Part shown: positions 24,301-35,344 of the stretch, piece by piece
Layout: each line of letters begins with the position of its first letter
How positions within the stretch are numbered: the first letter of the stretch is position 1
Source: Ustulina deusta
Lineage: Eukaryota; Ascomycota; Sordariomycetes; Xylariales; Xylariaceae
Assembly: GCA_023159155.1 (NCBI GenBank)
Contig: JAJNNX010000011.1
Location: forward strand, 558,001 to 622,000
Direction of reading: 5' to 3'
Length of the DNA: 64,000 nt
Translations under genes and position numbers: made by a program
Notes under the pieces: model-generated
Database searches by the model: none
What the model was told of the DNA's origin: nothing
Seen by the model: only the letters and a program-made list of their open reading frames with translations

Positions 24301-25184
24301 ATGAACCGGGCTGCCGGTAATGGCATTAGCTAATTAGTTTGATGTTTAATAGCTCCCGTTAGTTACACGAATGGAATAAACCTAAACAGTTTTACCTATT
24401 AGCTAGAAACAAAATAATAATTAATAACTTTTCTTACCCCAGTCTTATTTCTAGATCAGGAGTAAAATTATTCTCTTTAGCTTTATTTATATGTTCCTGT
24501 TTATTTGTCAAGAAGAGATTATATTAGGCACACACCTGTTAACATCTTGATTGTATAAGCTATATTGATAGCTTTTGTTTGTTCTGATATTTGTACCTAG
24601 TGTCTGGTTAGAGTGCAGCGCAGTGATTCTAGGTCGCCACGGCTCACAGCAACCATTTCTTGATCCATCACAGCTTCAAATCCTTCGCTGTAGCAACGCC
24701 GAGACCAAAAGAAAATTTGATGACAGAGTACTGACACCCAGGTACGGTACGTAGGTACGTAGGTACGTACCTGATATTCCTACCTAAAAATAGATGAATA
24801 GAGGTCAATGGGGTTGAATCAATAACAATAGTGATCAATGCTAACCCCACGGACTCGCCCTGAAAGTACTACCGTATCCATAACAGCCAATAACAAGCAT
24901 TGACACTCGAAGGTTACAATGGGAATTGATGTTAACCATTGAATCAATGATGGCTTAACCTATCGGTGATGCCACACAGCCCTCACTCGCATCTTTGATA
25001 AATTCCTGGCTCTTTCGCCACATTTCGTCCGCCATCCCGTTATTCCATTCTACAAATTTCTTCTTCAGATCTCATAATCTATCCATCTTCTGAAGGTTGC
25101 TCGACACCATTAGCAACACTACAACTTCAGATCCGGCTAGACTCTGTCCCACAATTCACACTAAGGCCCCGCGTCGTCACAACC
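24301..25184. other. Intergenic, 5' flank of HMG-box gene 1
   Basis: The left 250 bp is AT-rich. Short direct repeats of GTACGTAGGTAC occur near 24,745-24,772. The segment 24,815-24,960 has several ACAAT/ATTGA-type words (for example AATCAATAACAATAG), the core bound by MAT-type HMG boxes. Self-regulation is possible, but such words are common by chance. Confidence 0.4.
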
Positions 25185-26977
25185 ATGTCGAATCCCCCAG
25201 TCAATTACACAATCATGGAGGGTAATACAACGTCCCCCTCCCCTGGCATGACATCTGCCTTCTGGCGTGGTGAATGGGAGAGAGTTGCTATTCAAGTCGA
25301 CGCTTTCACTTGCTGGATCAAGATCAACTACGATATCTACTACCTCCTTGGTCAGGGTGGTAGGGATTTCTTTGTTCAGCAAGCTAGGTAAGAGTCTTTC
25401 CTATTTTTCCCCGTCAAGAATAAATATATTGTGACTCGACTTCTCATGTAGAAATGACTCTCACCTTCATATCCGTGATCACCCGGTGGGAATTTTAATC
25501 CTACATTACTCATCTTTGTATCTGTGCCCAATAATGTCACCATTAAGACTCTCCACCATTATTATTATTCAACTCTCCCAGTCGCTCTCGCGCTGACTTT
25601 CTCGTGACAAGTATCCTGTTGAACAGGTCAGTGGAGTTCTTCATCGACGACAGCAATCGGAAGCGAATTTTCCTGGCGAATCGTGGCGATCTTCAAGCCT
25701 TGTTCCCGTGCCAACTCGAGCCGTGGGTAGCAAATGGACTCTCACGCTTCTTCCCAACTCTGCAAACGCAGCAGCTTAAGACCTCCGATACCGATAACTC
25801 GACGCCTGGCACTCATGATGAGGCCGGTTCAGCTATATCGTCCAGCGACGCCTCCGCTTCTCCTGGAAGCTCTCACATTGATAATTCCGTGCAGCAGAGC
25901 GTACCGGTAAAGATGAATTTCGAGAGAACCGATGTAAATTCGAGCGGTGGTTTTGGTCACCCTCAGGCTCAGCATCCCAATACTGGTGCTGGTATCCAGC
26001 CGTTGCAGAATCAGAACCTTCAGGCTCAACATCCCAATACTGGTGCTGGTATCCAGCCATTACAGAATCAGAACCCTCAGCCCCCCAACCTGAACGTCGC
26101 CAAGTCGGCTTCGAACTTCAGCTTCTCATCGCCTGTAGGCACACCAGTTTATCCGGGCCAGCCAGGTTCAATGAAGCCGCCGACGAACATGCCCGTGACT
26201 CAAACCCCTAGAGAGAATGCCAGACTATCTTCTAGTCGCAAGCGCAAGGCACTTAACGAACTCAACCCTCGGGACCAGAGGATCGAGGAATAGAATCCCT
26301 CGACCTCGCCTGAAGGAATGCAGAACGAAGAGCCCGCTAGCAAGAAGAAGAAGAGAAAGGTATCAGATAAGGGGGAGAAGTACAAAAAGACGTCGAATTC
26401 ATTCATGTTATATCGAGCAGAACGCAGTTTATCTATCCGTGAGGAAAATCCCGGCATCCACAATGGGCGTATCTGTAAGTATACTGCCGGCCTTACAAGC
26501 TAAGATGCCACGCAATGTTGATGTACTAATCTTCTTCGATTTTTAGCTGGACTTGCTGCACAGGAATGGGCAGCGATGCCTCTTGACAAGAAAGACCCCT
26601 ATGTGGAGCATGCTGATCAACTGGCGATTGACCACTTTCAGCGACACCCTGACTCGCCCTTCAAACCGAACATGGCGAATATTGAACAGCGACGGGCCGA
26701 AAGAGCCGAACGAGCTGCGGCGAGGGCACTGCGTGAGGCGATGCCTCAGGGACAAGAGCAGGCACAGGGGCAGCCTGAGAGCCGACAACAGCCCCTTGCG
26801 CAAATTGAGTACCGAGAGGAACCACAGGCGCAGGTCGAGAACCAAGAGCGATCCGAGGACCAAGAGCAACCCGAAACTCAGGCGCAAACCGAAGAAGAGG
26901 CCGGATATTCCGAGTTTATCGACCAACTCGACTGGGTGCTGTTCGGCAGCCCAGCCCCCAAGCCAACGAACGAGTAA
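25185..26977 (+). CDS. Mating-type-like (MATA_HMG) HMG-box protein 1, with in-frame TAG
   Basis: Exons 25185-25387, 25612-26474 and 26547-26977 (introns 224 and 72 bp) join to 1,497 nt in one frame. Residues about 25-115 form an N-terminal domain (EWERVAIQVDAF, then ILLNRSVEFFIDD, LQALFPCQ) shared with the paralogue at 50.6-52.6 kb. A Gln/Pro/Asn-rich linker follows, with a perfect-length 19-residue duplication, then SSSRKRK. Codon 295 (26291-26293) is TAG in the same frame; after it the frame stays open through ASKKKKRKV into the HMG box at about residues 327-397 (NSFMLYRAERS, NPGIHNG, HPDSPFKPN). The second intron (GTAAGT...TACTAAT...TTTTAG) splits the Ser codon of the box, the position known in MAT1-2-1. 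The tail is Gln/Glu-rich. HMG-box factors of this kind bind ACAAT-type sites and control mating genes. The TAG makes it a readthrough product, two separate products or a pseudogene. A separate HMG ORF could start at ATG 26318. Confidence 0.65.
25964..26077 (+). repeat. 57-bp tandem duplication in coding sequence
   Basis: Two adjacent copies (25964-26020 and 26021-26077) differ at only a few bases and encode the 19-residue unit QAQHPNTGAGIQPLQNQN(L/P). The unit is in frame, so the linker length can vary without breaking the protein. A recent slippage-type duplication. Confidence 0.9.
26291..26293 (+). other. In-frame TAG inside HMG-box gene 1
   Basis: TAG in context GAG GAA TAG AAT CCC. There are 8 sense codons to an ATG at 26318 and an uninterrupted frame to the HMG box. 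No GT...AG pair with a good donor removes it while keeping frame; the only frame-keeping option I found uses GTCGCA at 26235 and GAAG at 26330. Confidence 0.8.
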
Positions 26978-27221
26978 TTAATTATCCCCACCCACATTCC
27001 GACCGATGGGTGCCGGCACGAAGACAGACAGACACAGAAGGCGTTACGGCCGATGAATGATGTCTGAACGAACTAATGAGATCGCAAGATCGTATGATGA
27101 CGAGAAAAATGAGAAAGATGAGAAAATAATTGGGGGGAAAAGGGGTTGAGATATGATCTTGACACATGAGATACTTTCGGGAATGGTTTGATGTGCGGAG
27201 GCAGAGGTAGATGTATTAGGG

Positions 27222-27400
27222 GTCGGAATCTGTGTTTTGACGATCCCATAATGCCTAAATGGATGGACATGATAGTCTGCAACGGATGGATATTGGGTGT
27301 CAGGACCTCTACTTTGACATCGATAATGTCTAAACGGATTGATGTAATGGTCTGGAAGGATGTTTCCTAGGTGTTAGGATCCTCGTGTTGATGAATGGCG
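27222..27400. repeat. Imperfect tandem repeat, about 75-bp unit, 2.3 copies
   Basis: Copies begin GGTCGGAATC (27222), TGTCAGGACC (27298) and TGTTAGGATC (27372). They share the pattern TTTGACRTC...ATAATGYCTAAAYGGAT. It lies in the 3' flank of HMG-box gene 1. Confidence 0.7.
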
Positions 27401-28925
27401 CAGTGGGCGGCGTGCCGTGGTGAGCAAAGGGGCTCAAGTCTGCCCTCAGGCTCTCTAATCGTAGGGGGCTCGCTTCATGTATGAAGGAATCTGTTGATAA
27501 AAAAAAAACGGATTACAGTTAATCAATTGTTCGCAATAAACCTACTATCTGACTAACCGGCCAAGCGAGTGAGTGAAGCAAAGTGTGCCGTGAGCGTAGA
27601 TGTCGGAAGACTTAGGGGTAACTTATCTCCATCTAACCGCATGTCGCTACATAGATCTATCTCTATGATTCCTACTGGCGCAACTGTATGGCCTGTAGCC
27701 CGCTCGCGCTACTTCAATATAAGACATTATTGATGAGAGAATAAGGAAGGGAATATTGGAAGCCAGGGTTCTCGTTTTGGTGTTTGGAAGATTCCCCCCC
27801 TTTCTTTTGCTACGGCGGCAGTGGAACATTTAGTCTAGTCACAGTTCTCAGTAATTTTAGGGCAATAGACGGCAATATTCCGGTGACATATGTTCAGCCT
27901 GACATCTTTCTTGTGTGCTTGTGTGATGAGCTTAATTAGTTACTACTATGAACTCTGCTCGTAACCGATTTATTATCAGACATCTCTGTCGCATATAGGG
28001 TACAGACATGGCTATTTACCTACGCATAAATAGCGTAGTCTCCTCTGAGCTTGAAGGGTCGAGTCCTTGAATATCACGTATATTGAATACAACTTACCAT
28101 TCTATCATACGAGTAGCTCTTCTAATGCGGTCGTTCTCAAGCCAGGTATAAACGAACATGCGAAACAAGATATAGGAGCCGTCTGTAATATCAAACCACC
28201 CAAGCATAAGATATCGGATTGCATTAACAATCGCGCAACCGACGAGAGTCGTAACTCCGAGTGCGGACCGTCCTCGTCTCCAACAGCAGCAGCTGCGCAT
28301 CATTCACCATCAACATCGGACCAGCGCCGGCCCTCCACTAAATACACGACGTGCACAGATGGAGATAGCCTCAATCTACGCCCGACATACCCCGCCCATT
28401 CCATTCTATCCGACACAGCAAACCAGAAGCCAAACCCCGCGGCGCGAAAAGTAAAAGTGACGTGGACAACAAGAAAGCACCCGATTTTCCCTCCCAACGC
28501 TGCCGGGACCTACCTACCACATGAGCAAAGTGGCGGCAAGAAGTGGCGGCAAAGAGGTAGGTAAGGTAGGTATTCCAGGCAGCCATCCATATGAACCAAG
28601 TCGACAAAGCGAAAAAAACAAAACAAACAACAAAAAACAACAAAAAACATCCAAGCACCGACCAAGGATATACGCAGGAGGGAGAGTGCACGCGGATAGC
28701 TGAATTTATCTACCTCGTGCACGGCGCGGCATTTCCCACTTCCTCATCAGTCAGCTGTTCCAATAACCCCCAAGTTTTAGTGTCCACCCCCGCTATCGCA
28801 TTTTCTCCAACTCCCCAATTTTTGCATACCTAAGGGTACTACGTAGATAGACCGGGTATCTAGACTTACCCACATACATACCTTGTAGATAGTCGACCAG
28901 GTACAACCCCCCATCTATCTACACT

Positions 28926-28957
<32 letters not shown>

Positions 28958-28998
28958 GCCTACCTACCCATGCTTGGAGAGAGAGAGAGAGAGAGAGA
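28926..28998. repeat. (ATACCC)n hexamer array and (GA)n tract
   Basis: Six or so ATACCC units run directly up to a GA dinucleotide tract followed by A8. Simple sequence, not telomeric (TTAGGG) in type. Confidence 0.85.
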
Positions 28999-31900
28999 AA
29001 AAAAAACGCATGCATACCAAGACCGCAAGCGCCCTGTTCCTGTTTACCATGACGTCACCTGCCAACCTCAACGGGATCCAACTTCTCCCTCCCCTCCCCT
29101 CCTCCTCCTCCCATTTTCGCAGACAGGAAACGAGAAATCGGAAATAAAGGGAGAAGAAAAGAAAGAAAAAAAAAAAGATTCAGAATTAGAAGAAATTGGT
29201 GTTCATTCTCTCCCGTCGTACGCGGGTTCTTCGATGGCAAAAGATTGAGGTAGCGATGGGAAAGGGGTTTTCTCGAAATAGGTAGAAGCCAGCCAGGCAA
29301 GCAAGCAGCTTCATTCGTCAGCGTGGTGCTCGCGATTGAGAAGCACAACATCATCGCGCGTGCGAGCGGTGCAGATCCTTTCTTCTTGCTAGGGCCCGGC
29401 CGTGTGATCCGCCCTGTCTAGATGCGCATGGCAGATCAGATGAGTCCCCCGTTTTCTCATCGTCTCTCTCTATATATATATATAGATACTTAGTGTACTA
29501 CGTAGGAGGGACGTCATTCGCAACGTGGGAAGGCCGCGATTGCAGCATAGCGGTGCGTAGAACGAAGGAGGGAAAGGTGGCGGATGAATTAAGATTCCTA
29601 TTGACTACCTAGTGAAGAATAATACAATGCACTTGTAGTAGACCCGAAACGATGACCCGAGTCTCGTCCAACGGCAGAAAATAGTAGGTTGCAGAACCGT
29701 TTCGGTCTCCCAAGGTACACTCAAAAAAAAAAAAAAAGGTCTCGACCTTCTCCTCTCCCCGCCATCAATCCATAAACGGCAGCAATCTCTGCCGATCACT
29801 CTGTGTACGAGGTGCCCCCGTGCACACCAGCGCAGAGCCAAAGGTAGGTACCGTGAAGATCACGAGCGTAGGCTCTGCTTGCCCAATGGTTGGTGCCGCC
29901 CTGGAATTGTGTGAGGCTTGACTCATCACTCACTAGATGGCATGCTGCTCGACATTTCGCATGGAAGTAGTCTTACGGCATCAGTGGCGATCGGGACCCA
30001 TCTGGACCCGGGTCCTCGGCGAGATTTTCCCTTGGCCCTGGAGCCGAAGGTTAATGGTCGGCGTAGGGTAAGGTGAACAGGGGAATACCCGGACGACCCA
30101 GAGGCTACTGACCGTGGGTGGCGAGGACGAGGGGACGAAACTCTACGTACCCGCGGCCGTGGTTAGTGGCCTCGACTTCCTGATGGGGAAAGTACACGGC
30201 GGAATAGAGCATACTCATTGGCTATGGCCAGAGGTTGGCCTGACTCGGGAAGTCTCTCGCCTGCGTAGCTTCGTGAGTGGCGAACCGGTCGTATTTTTCT
30301 GCTGCCTCTCCCGCTACCAATGCTACTTCGATGGCCCTATGCTAGCTAACGAGTACGTAAGTACCCATTAAGCCGCACCCACTGGTGCTTTGCCGAGACT
30401 ATTTCGGAGGCTGTGGCTGGTCGGGAAGTGATCGGCACTGTCGTCGCACAAATTTCGCCAAATGAAGTAGCTACCCCAGGGCGTGATGGGAGCGATCGTG
30501 GCTCATCTCCCTGTGGCATCTATCCTAAATCATACTGTATACACAGCGGTCGCGATGTAGCTCGATATCGACAACGCGTGGAACTTGTTATCTCGCCCAC
30601 CGAAAATCTCATTGGGTCGAGGCCACCACCAAGTCATCAACGCTCTAGTGGTATCTGTGGCTCGCGCAGGGTTTCGTTTAGTTCGAGCGAGCCACTGTGG
30701 CGATGAGCAACTAAGAAGGTGGGCGATTATCGAAGAGATAGGTATCCCGACTAATCTAGTCCGCAAGACAAATCGATGTTGTGAGCTTCAAGCCGCGAAC
30801 CAGCCATCGCTACCCATGTTCGGCTGAAGGGGTCCCTAGCGCCAATCTCATTGGAATATTTTTTTTGATATGATACCATGTGGTTCGAGGGAGGCCTCGC
30901 TTTGAGCTTCAGGCAATCCAAAATATCAGATGGGAAGCCACGCGCATAGAGCCCCTCGGGAGGCCCCGGAGCAGGCGACTTCAAGGTCGAGTCGGTATGC
31001 ACTTACACGAGTCTTCTTCGGGTGATTCCGTTCGCCGTATGCCCAACTATAGCGTTTGATGATGACTGCATGTCATCCATTCTTTGATAGAATCTGCTAC
31101 ATTCTGGCGTTTGTCAAAGCCGGGATCCCGGAAAGACGCTCGTGGAAAGCCCGTGACTCGCTACCGCTATCCGTCCGTATACCGTGATGGGGGGATGGTA
31201 AAGTCGGGGGATCCACTCGGCACTCAAGCCGCCCGCATACTGTCCCGTAGTGAGCAATTCTTAGGTTGAGTATCTGGGTCGTATGTGTCGGATTATTTGA
31301 CTTGCGATGGTGCCATTCAGTGCCGGTAATTTGGTCGGAATGGGTAACGAGATGCAGGATCTGAGACTTTTCCAAAAATAAATAAAAAAATAAATGGATA
31401 GGTAAGTACGGTGACACTAACTCGCTGTCAGCTGCGCTCTCGTTGAGACAGCATCGCATACACCACATCTATGCTACTATTCGAGTAGCCCATCGCCATC
31501 TGTCGATTACTCTGCTGGTAACGTACCTGCTGCACCGTCGAGTTTTGTTTTGGGGCCATTTCCATCGCGGTCAATCAATCTCTAGTAGGATACACAATGC
31601 GGATTCTGTATCAGATGTCCTACCGATGGTAGGAGTTTATGGCGGGCATCACATGAAAGCTGCAAACAGCCAGAAGGGTACACTAATGATGGAAGAGGGA
31701 AAGAAGCGACTAGCAGCACAAGCAATATTCGGAAGAATAAAATAAAATTAAAAATAAAATAAAAAAACCTTTCCATTTGTATCCACTTATTGGCGTTGAT
31801 GTAGTTATTGGAATCTTATATCGACGAGGCGTGGGTCCGGGAGGGGTGTTGTGTATCTGTAAGTGAGGCACAACTGCTCGTCGTCGAGCGTACTAGTAGT

Positions 31901-34900
31901 AGGTTAGGTAGGTATTAGCCCCCAAAACACTGGGATGTTAGCTAAGTACCTAGCGATGGATGCCCATGTCGACCGGCTCACGCAGCTTGCAGTAGCGGGG
32001 AGAGTTAGCCGCACCGTTGAATGTGTAGTAGTTGAGTGGTGTGCTTGGCGCATAGCTCGTCGGGGTGGGCTCCAGTCGGCCGTCGAGTGCGTGCTGGCCA
32101 CTACGTACTGCCACATGAGCATGCGCACTTATCATGCTGATAATATCATGATCGTACGATATAGTACCCAGCCTGCGATTTAGGGGCGCTGTTGTGACTT
32201 CCCTCATGCACGCCTGCATCGGAAGGGAGCGTGTGGAAGTCAGTGTGGTGGTCAGCCAGCGAGCTGTGAGGTTAGACATACATCAGAAGAGGTAGCATCG
32301 ACGAGTGCCATTAGTGGCGCCGCCTTGAAGGGTGGACGATGGCCGCTGCGCTGCTGCATGGATGGAGAGGCCAGCGGGATCCCGGTACGTACTGTGGGTA
32401 CCCAGTGTGCACTAGACCCTGCTGGGCGACAGCAAATAGCATAGTGTTATTAGGCTTGCACGGGCGGCTACTGTGGGTATAATGTACACTTTCCATTCCT
32501 CGCCTTTTCCGTGCTTTGGGGTGGCACGGCAAAGCACGAAATCTGCAGAGGCGAAGTATAAAGAACAGAGCGAAACGGCGCAGCATGTTGGGCTCGGGGT
32601 TGGCTGAGCCGAGCTGAGCCGGAAAGCGACCTCGTAGCAGGAACAACATCCGTCGGGGCGAGCAGCAATACCTACCCTACAACAGTCACCCGCCAGAAGA
32701 ACGTACAGCGCTTGGACTTCGCAAACTGCTTCACGCGCTATGGCTGGACACAACAAATCATGGCATGGGGTGCCATTCCAGCACTTTATTGTCTTTGAGT
32801 AGATACGGCCTACCTGAAACAGACAAGAGGATAGGTGGTTGTAATGGTTACGTAGTAGTGCAAGATGGGTTCGAGTCCATCGACTGTCTATCGCCCGGGC
32901 CTGGTTACTCTCCGTCTCTGCATCCATTCCGCACACCGCGGCCGATGATGCAAATCACAAAATGTCGACTAGACAAGACGGCGAGGAGCTCGGATCTATT
33001 TCGGTGATCCAGAGACGTCGAGTGCCGCCTGGTCGCGACAACGTCGAAGCAGTCCCTCCTGTTCTCTCGAGTAACCTAGTAAATACGGCGAGGGTACGTC
33101 TGTGCCATCATACGTCGCCATCCTGCTATTATGCCGTGGACCTGAAGTCGAAGCAGCTAGCGCCAATGAGCAAATTGCCGTGCACACGCGTCGGCGCAAA
33201 TCACGATACTGTTTAAAAGCATGACGCATTGGCGAGGGTCCGCTCTTGGGAATACCTGGGAAACGGGATGCCCGCGATAAGTCTCCTTTGGAACACGAGT
33301 TATTCAAGTAGGTAACATTTGCTCCATGGAAAGTGCACAATCAAGACGCCGTTGTAACCGCGAGTGAGGTAGGCTGGCAGTCGAAGCTCACCAGTACTGG
33401 CTGGCGCTACCATTCCAACCACTAGCCGGTGTGCTTACATCGTGACCACGCCGTTGGATTCTGAATCGAACAGAGCACCTATCGTCGAAGAGGTCGGGAA
33501 AAGAGAAGGCGCTTGACAACGGTATACCGTCCGACAAGCTGGGGCTGTTCTGATAGGATGGATGGAAATTAAAGTAATGTGAATCAACGTGCCAATAAGA
33601 AAAGAGGCATGGAGGCATTCTTCAAAGGCCCGTTTCAGCGTTTCATACCTGCGGGGAAATGTGTGCCTGGACTGCCTAGGTCCTACCTGTTTAGTATAGT
33701 AGAGAGTGGTGTAGATTAACCGGATGAATATCTCCGGGTTGGTGCCGATTCAGTGTAGTGCTCGGAAGTATGGGTGGCCGAGAGCTAGGCTAGCGGACAA
33801 GACTTATAGGCACACTACAAAGGAGTAGGCGTGTCATAGTGCCTATCTACTTACTGGACTAATAATTACCTACCCACCAACAATGGACGGGCGATCTGAA
33901 GACGGTATCGTTACCTACCTACCCATGCGAGGTACTTGGATGTATGCCATAAGGCCACGGGCGGATTTAGTCCTCGAAGCATGGTGAGCTAACTTAGGTA
34001 CCTAGTGTAAGAAGGCGGCATATCGGATGCGCCCGGGTTGATACAGCACGTCTTCATCCTTCGACGATCAACGTGAGGAAAGAAGCACTATGAGTACCCG
34101 TTTGTCGGTACATGTCAGGTCTGTCTCTACCACGTATGATTGGGCGAGATGCACGAGAGCTGGCTGGCGGGGCAAGCCGAAATGCGTACCCATGCCGATA
34201 ATCCAGGGCTGCCCAGCTAGCTTCAGCAGAGTCTAGACCCAAGTGTTCTAGACGCCTCCTCCCCTGCGGCACAACGTCAGGTCAGAGCAGGGGCTGAGAG
34301 TTCGTCTAATCACTCGCCCGGCAGAACGGGACAGAACGCAGGAGTCGGCCAATCCAACGAACAGGTTGAGATGACTTTATTCTAAACAAACCCCCGGCCC
34401 TCCAATCCTTCTCCATTTCACTAACTTAGTGTCACAAGAAACATGTAAAGGCGCTGTTGACTCGACGACCTCGGTCGGTCATGGTGAATGATCGTAGTGA
34501 CAAGGTCTTTGCGCAGAGTTCGCATAGATAATTGCTCTGACTCGGTTGTTTGATTCGCTAATGAGAGCCGGTCTAGGTTCAATGCTGTAATCAAATCGGT
34601 TGCATAGCTTAAGAGATTGCTGCGGCGAATAATTAAATCAACCCCTCCCCTTGCATGGGAGATAAGACACCGCAGGTAGTGCAAATATATCAGTCGCGAG
34701 AACTCATAATACTACGTAGCTGCAGCGACAAATGGTACTGCACGGATTTCTACCAGCATTTGGTATTGCAGCTCTGATGGCCGCCACTAGGTGATTTGAT
34801 GATGTGTAGGTTGGTTGGGTGACAGTGACACAGCCGTGTCATCTACCTAGCAATAGGTACATTTAACATTAGCCCATTCCAAGAGTATCCAGAGGCAAGA

Positions 34901-35344
34901 GCAATACGCGCGCGAACAAGACACAATGCCCTGGGGCGGATAACCTTCAATGTCCAGCACTGTGGAGGGAGCCGGCAGGGGGATTGTGCTTGAAGGTCTG
35001 TATGCATATATGTATATGTGTGAGGGGTACCTTGTCTCGCGACTCGCCGCGCGTTGGATGGAAGTGCAAGCCCATGGTACAATCCCGTATCCAAACCATA
35101 CTTTGTTTCCCATCTATTCATCACCTCAATTGTATTAGGCCGAGAAAGCATTTAATAAGGGGAGCAAGCGATCCCTGAAGGGGCTGGTATCTTTGAGTGT
35201 ACCTGTTCGAACGCCATAAACTCAAGGAAAGCCCGCTGTAGTCGTGTGTTCATTAATCGAGTAAATCGAGAATCGAAACTTGCCGCCTTCTATGATCGCC
35301 AGAACGCAATTTCGCCAACCAAACTGCTCTTCATATGTGCCGGT

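Larger units (their letters stand above)
26978..35344. other. Gene-poor region of about 8.4 kb
   Basis: Only short, unrelated open frames on both strands; none recognised. Contents seen: an imperfect tandem repeat at 27,222-27,400, an A8-type run at 27,501, a hexamer array and GA tract at 28,926-28,998, A/T homopolymers near 29,170, 29,727 and 31,380, many TACCTA/TAGGTA words (28,560; 31,905; 33,905), and a tRNA-like A/B-box pair at 32,836-32,879. Untranslated RNAs or unspliceable-looking genes could be missed here. Confidence 0.5.

Noticed and set aside
26235..26330. Intron that would remove the TAG of HMG gene 1
   Set aside because: It keeps frame, but needs a GTCGCA donor and a GAAG acceptor, unlike the clean GTAAGA/GTAAGT donors elsewhere in the same gene. 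It also removes the SSSRKRK segment shared with the paralogue. Not excluded without RNA data.
28926..28960. Telomere-like repeat
   Set aside because: The hexamer is ATACCC, not CCCTAA/TTAGGG, and it is followed by ordinary sequence.
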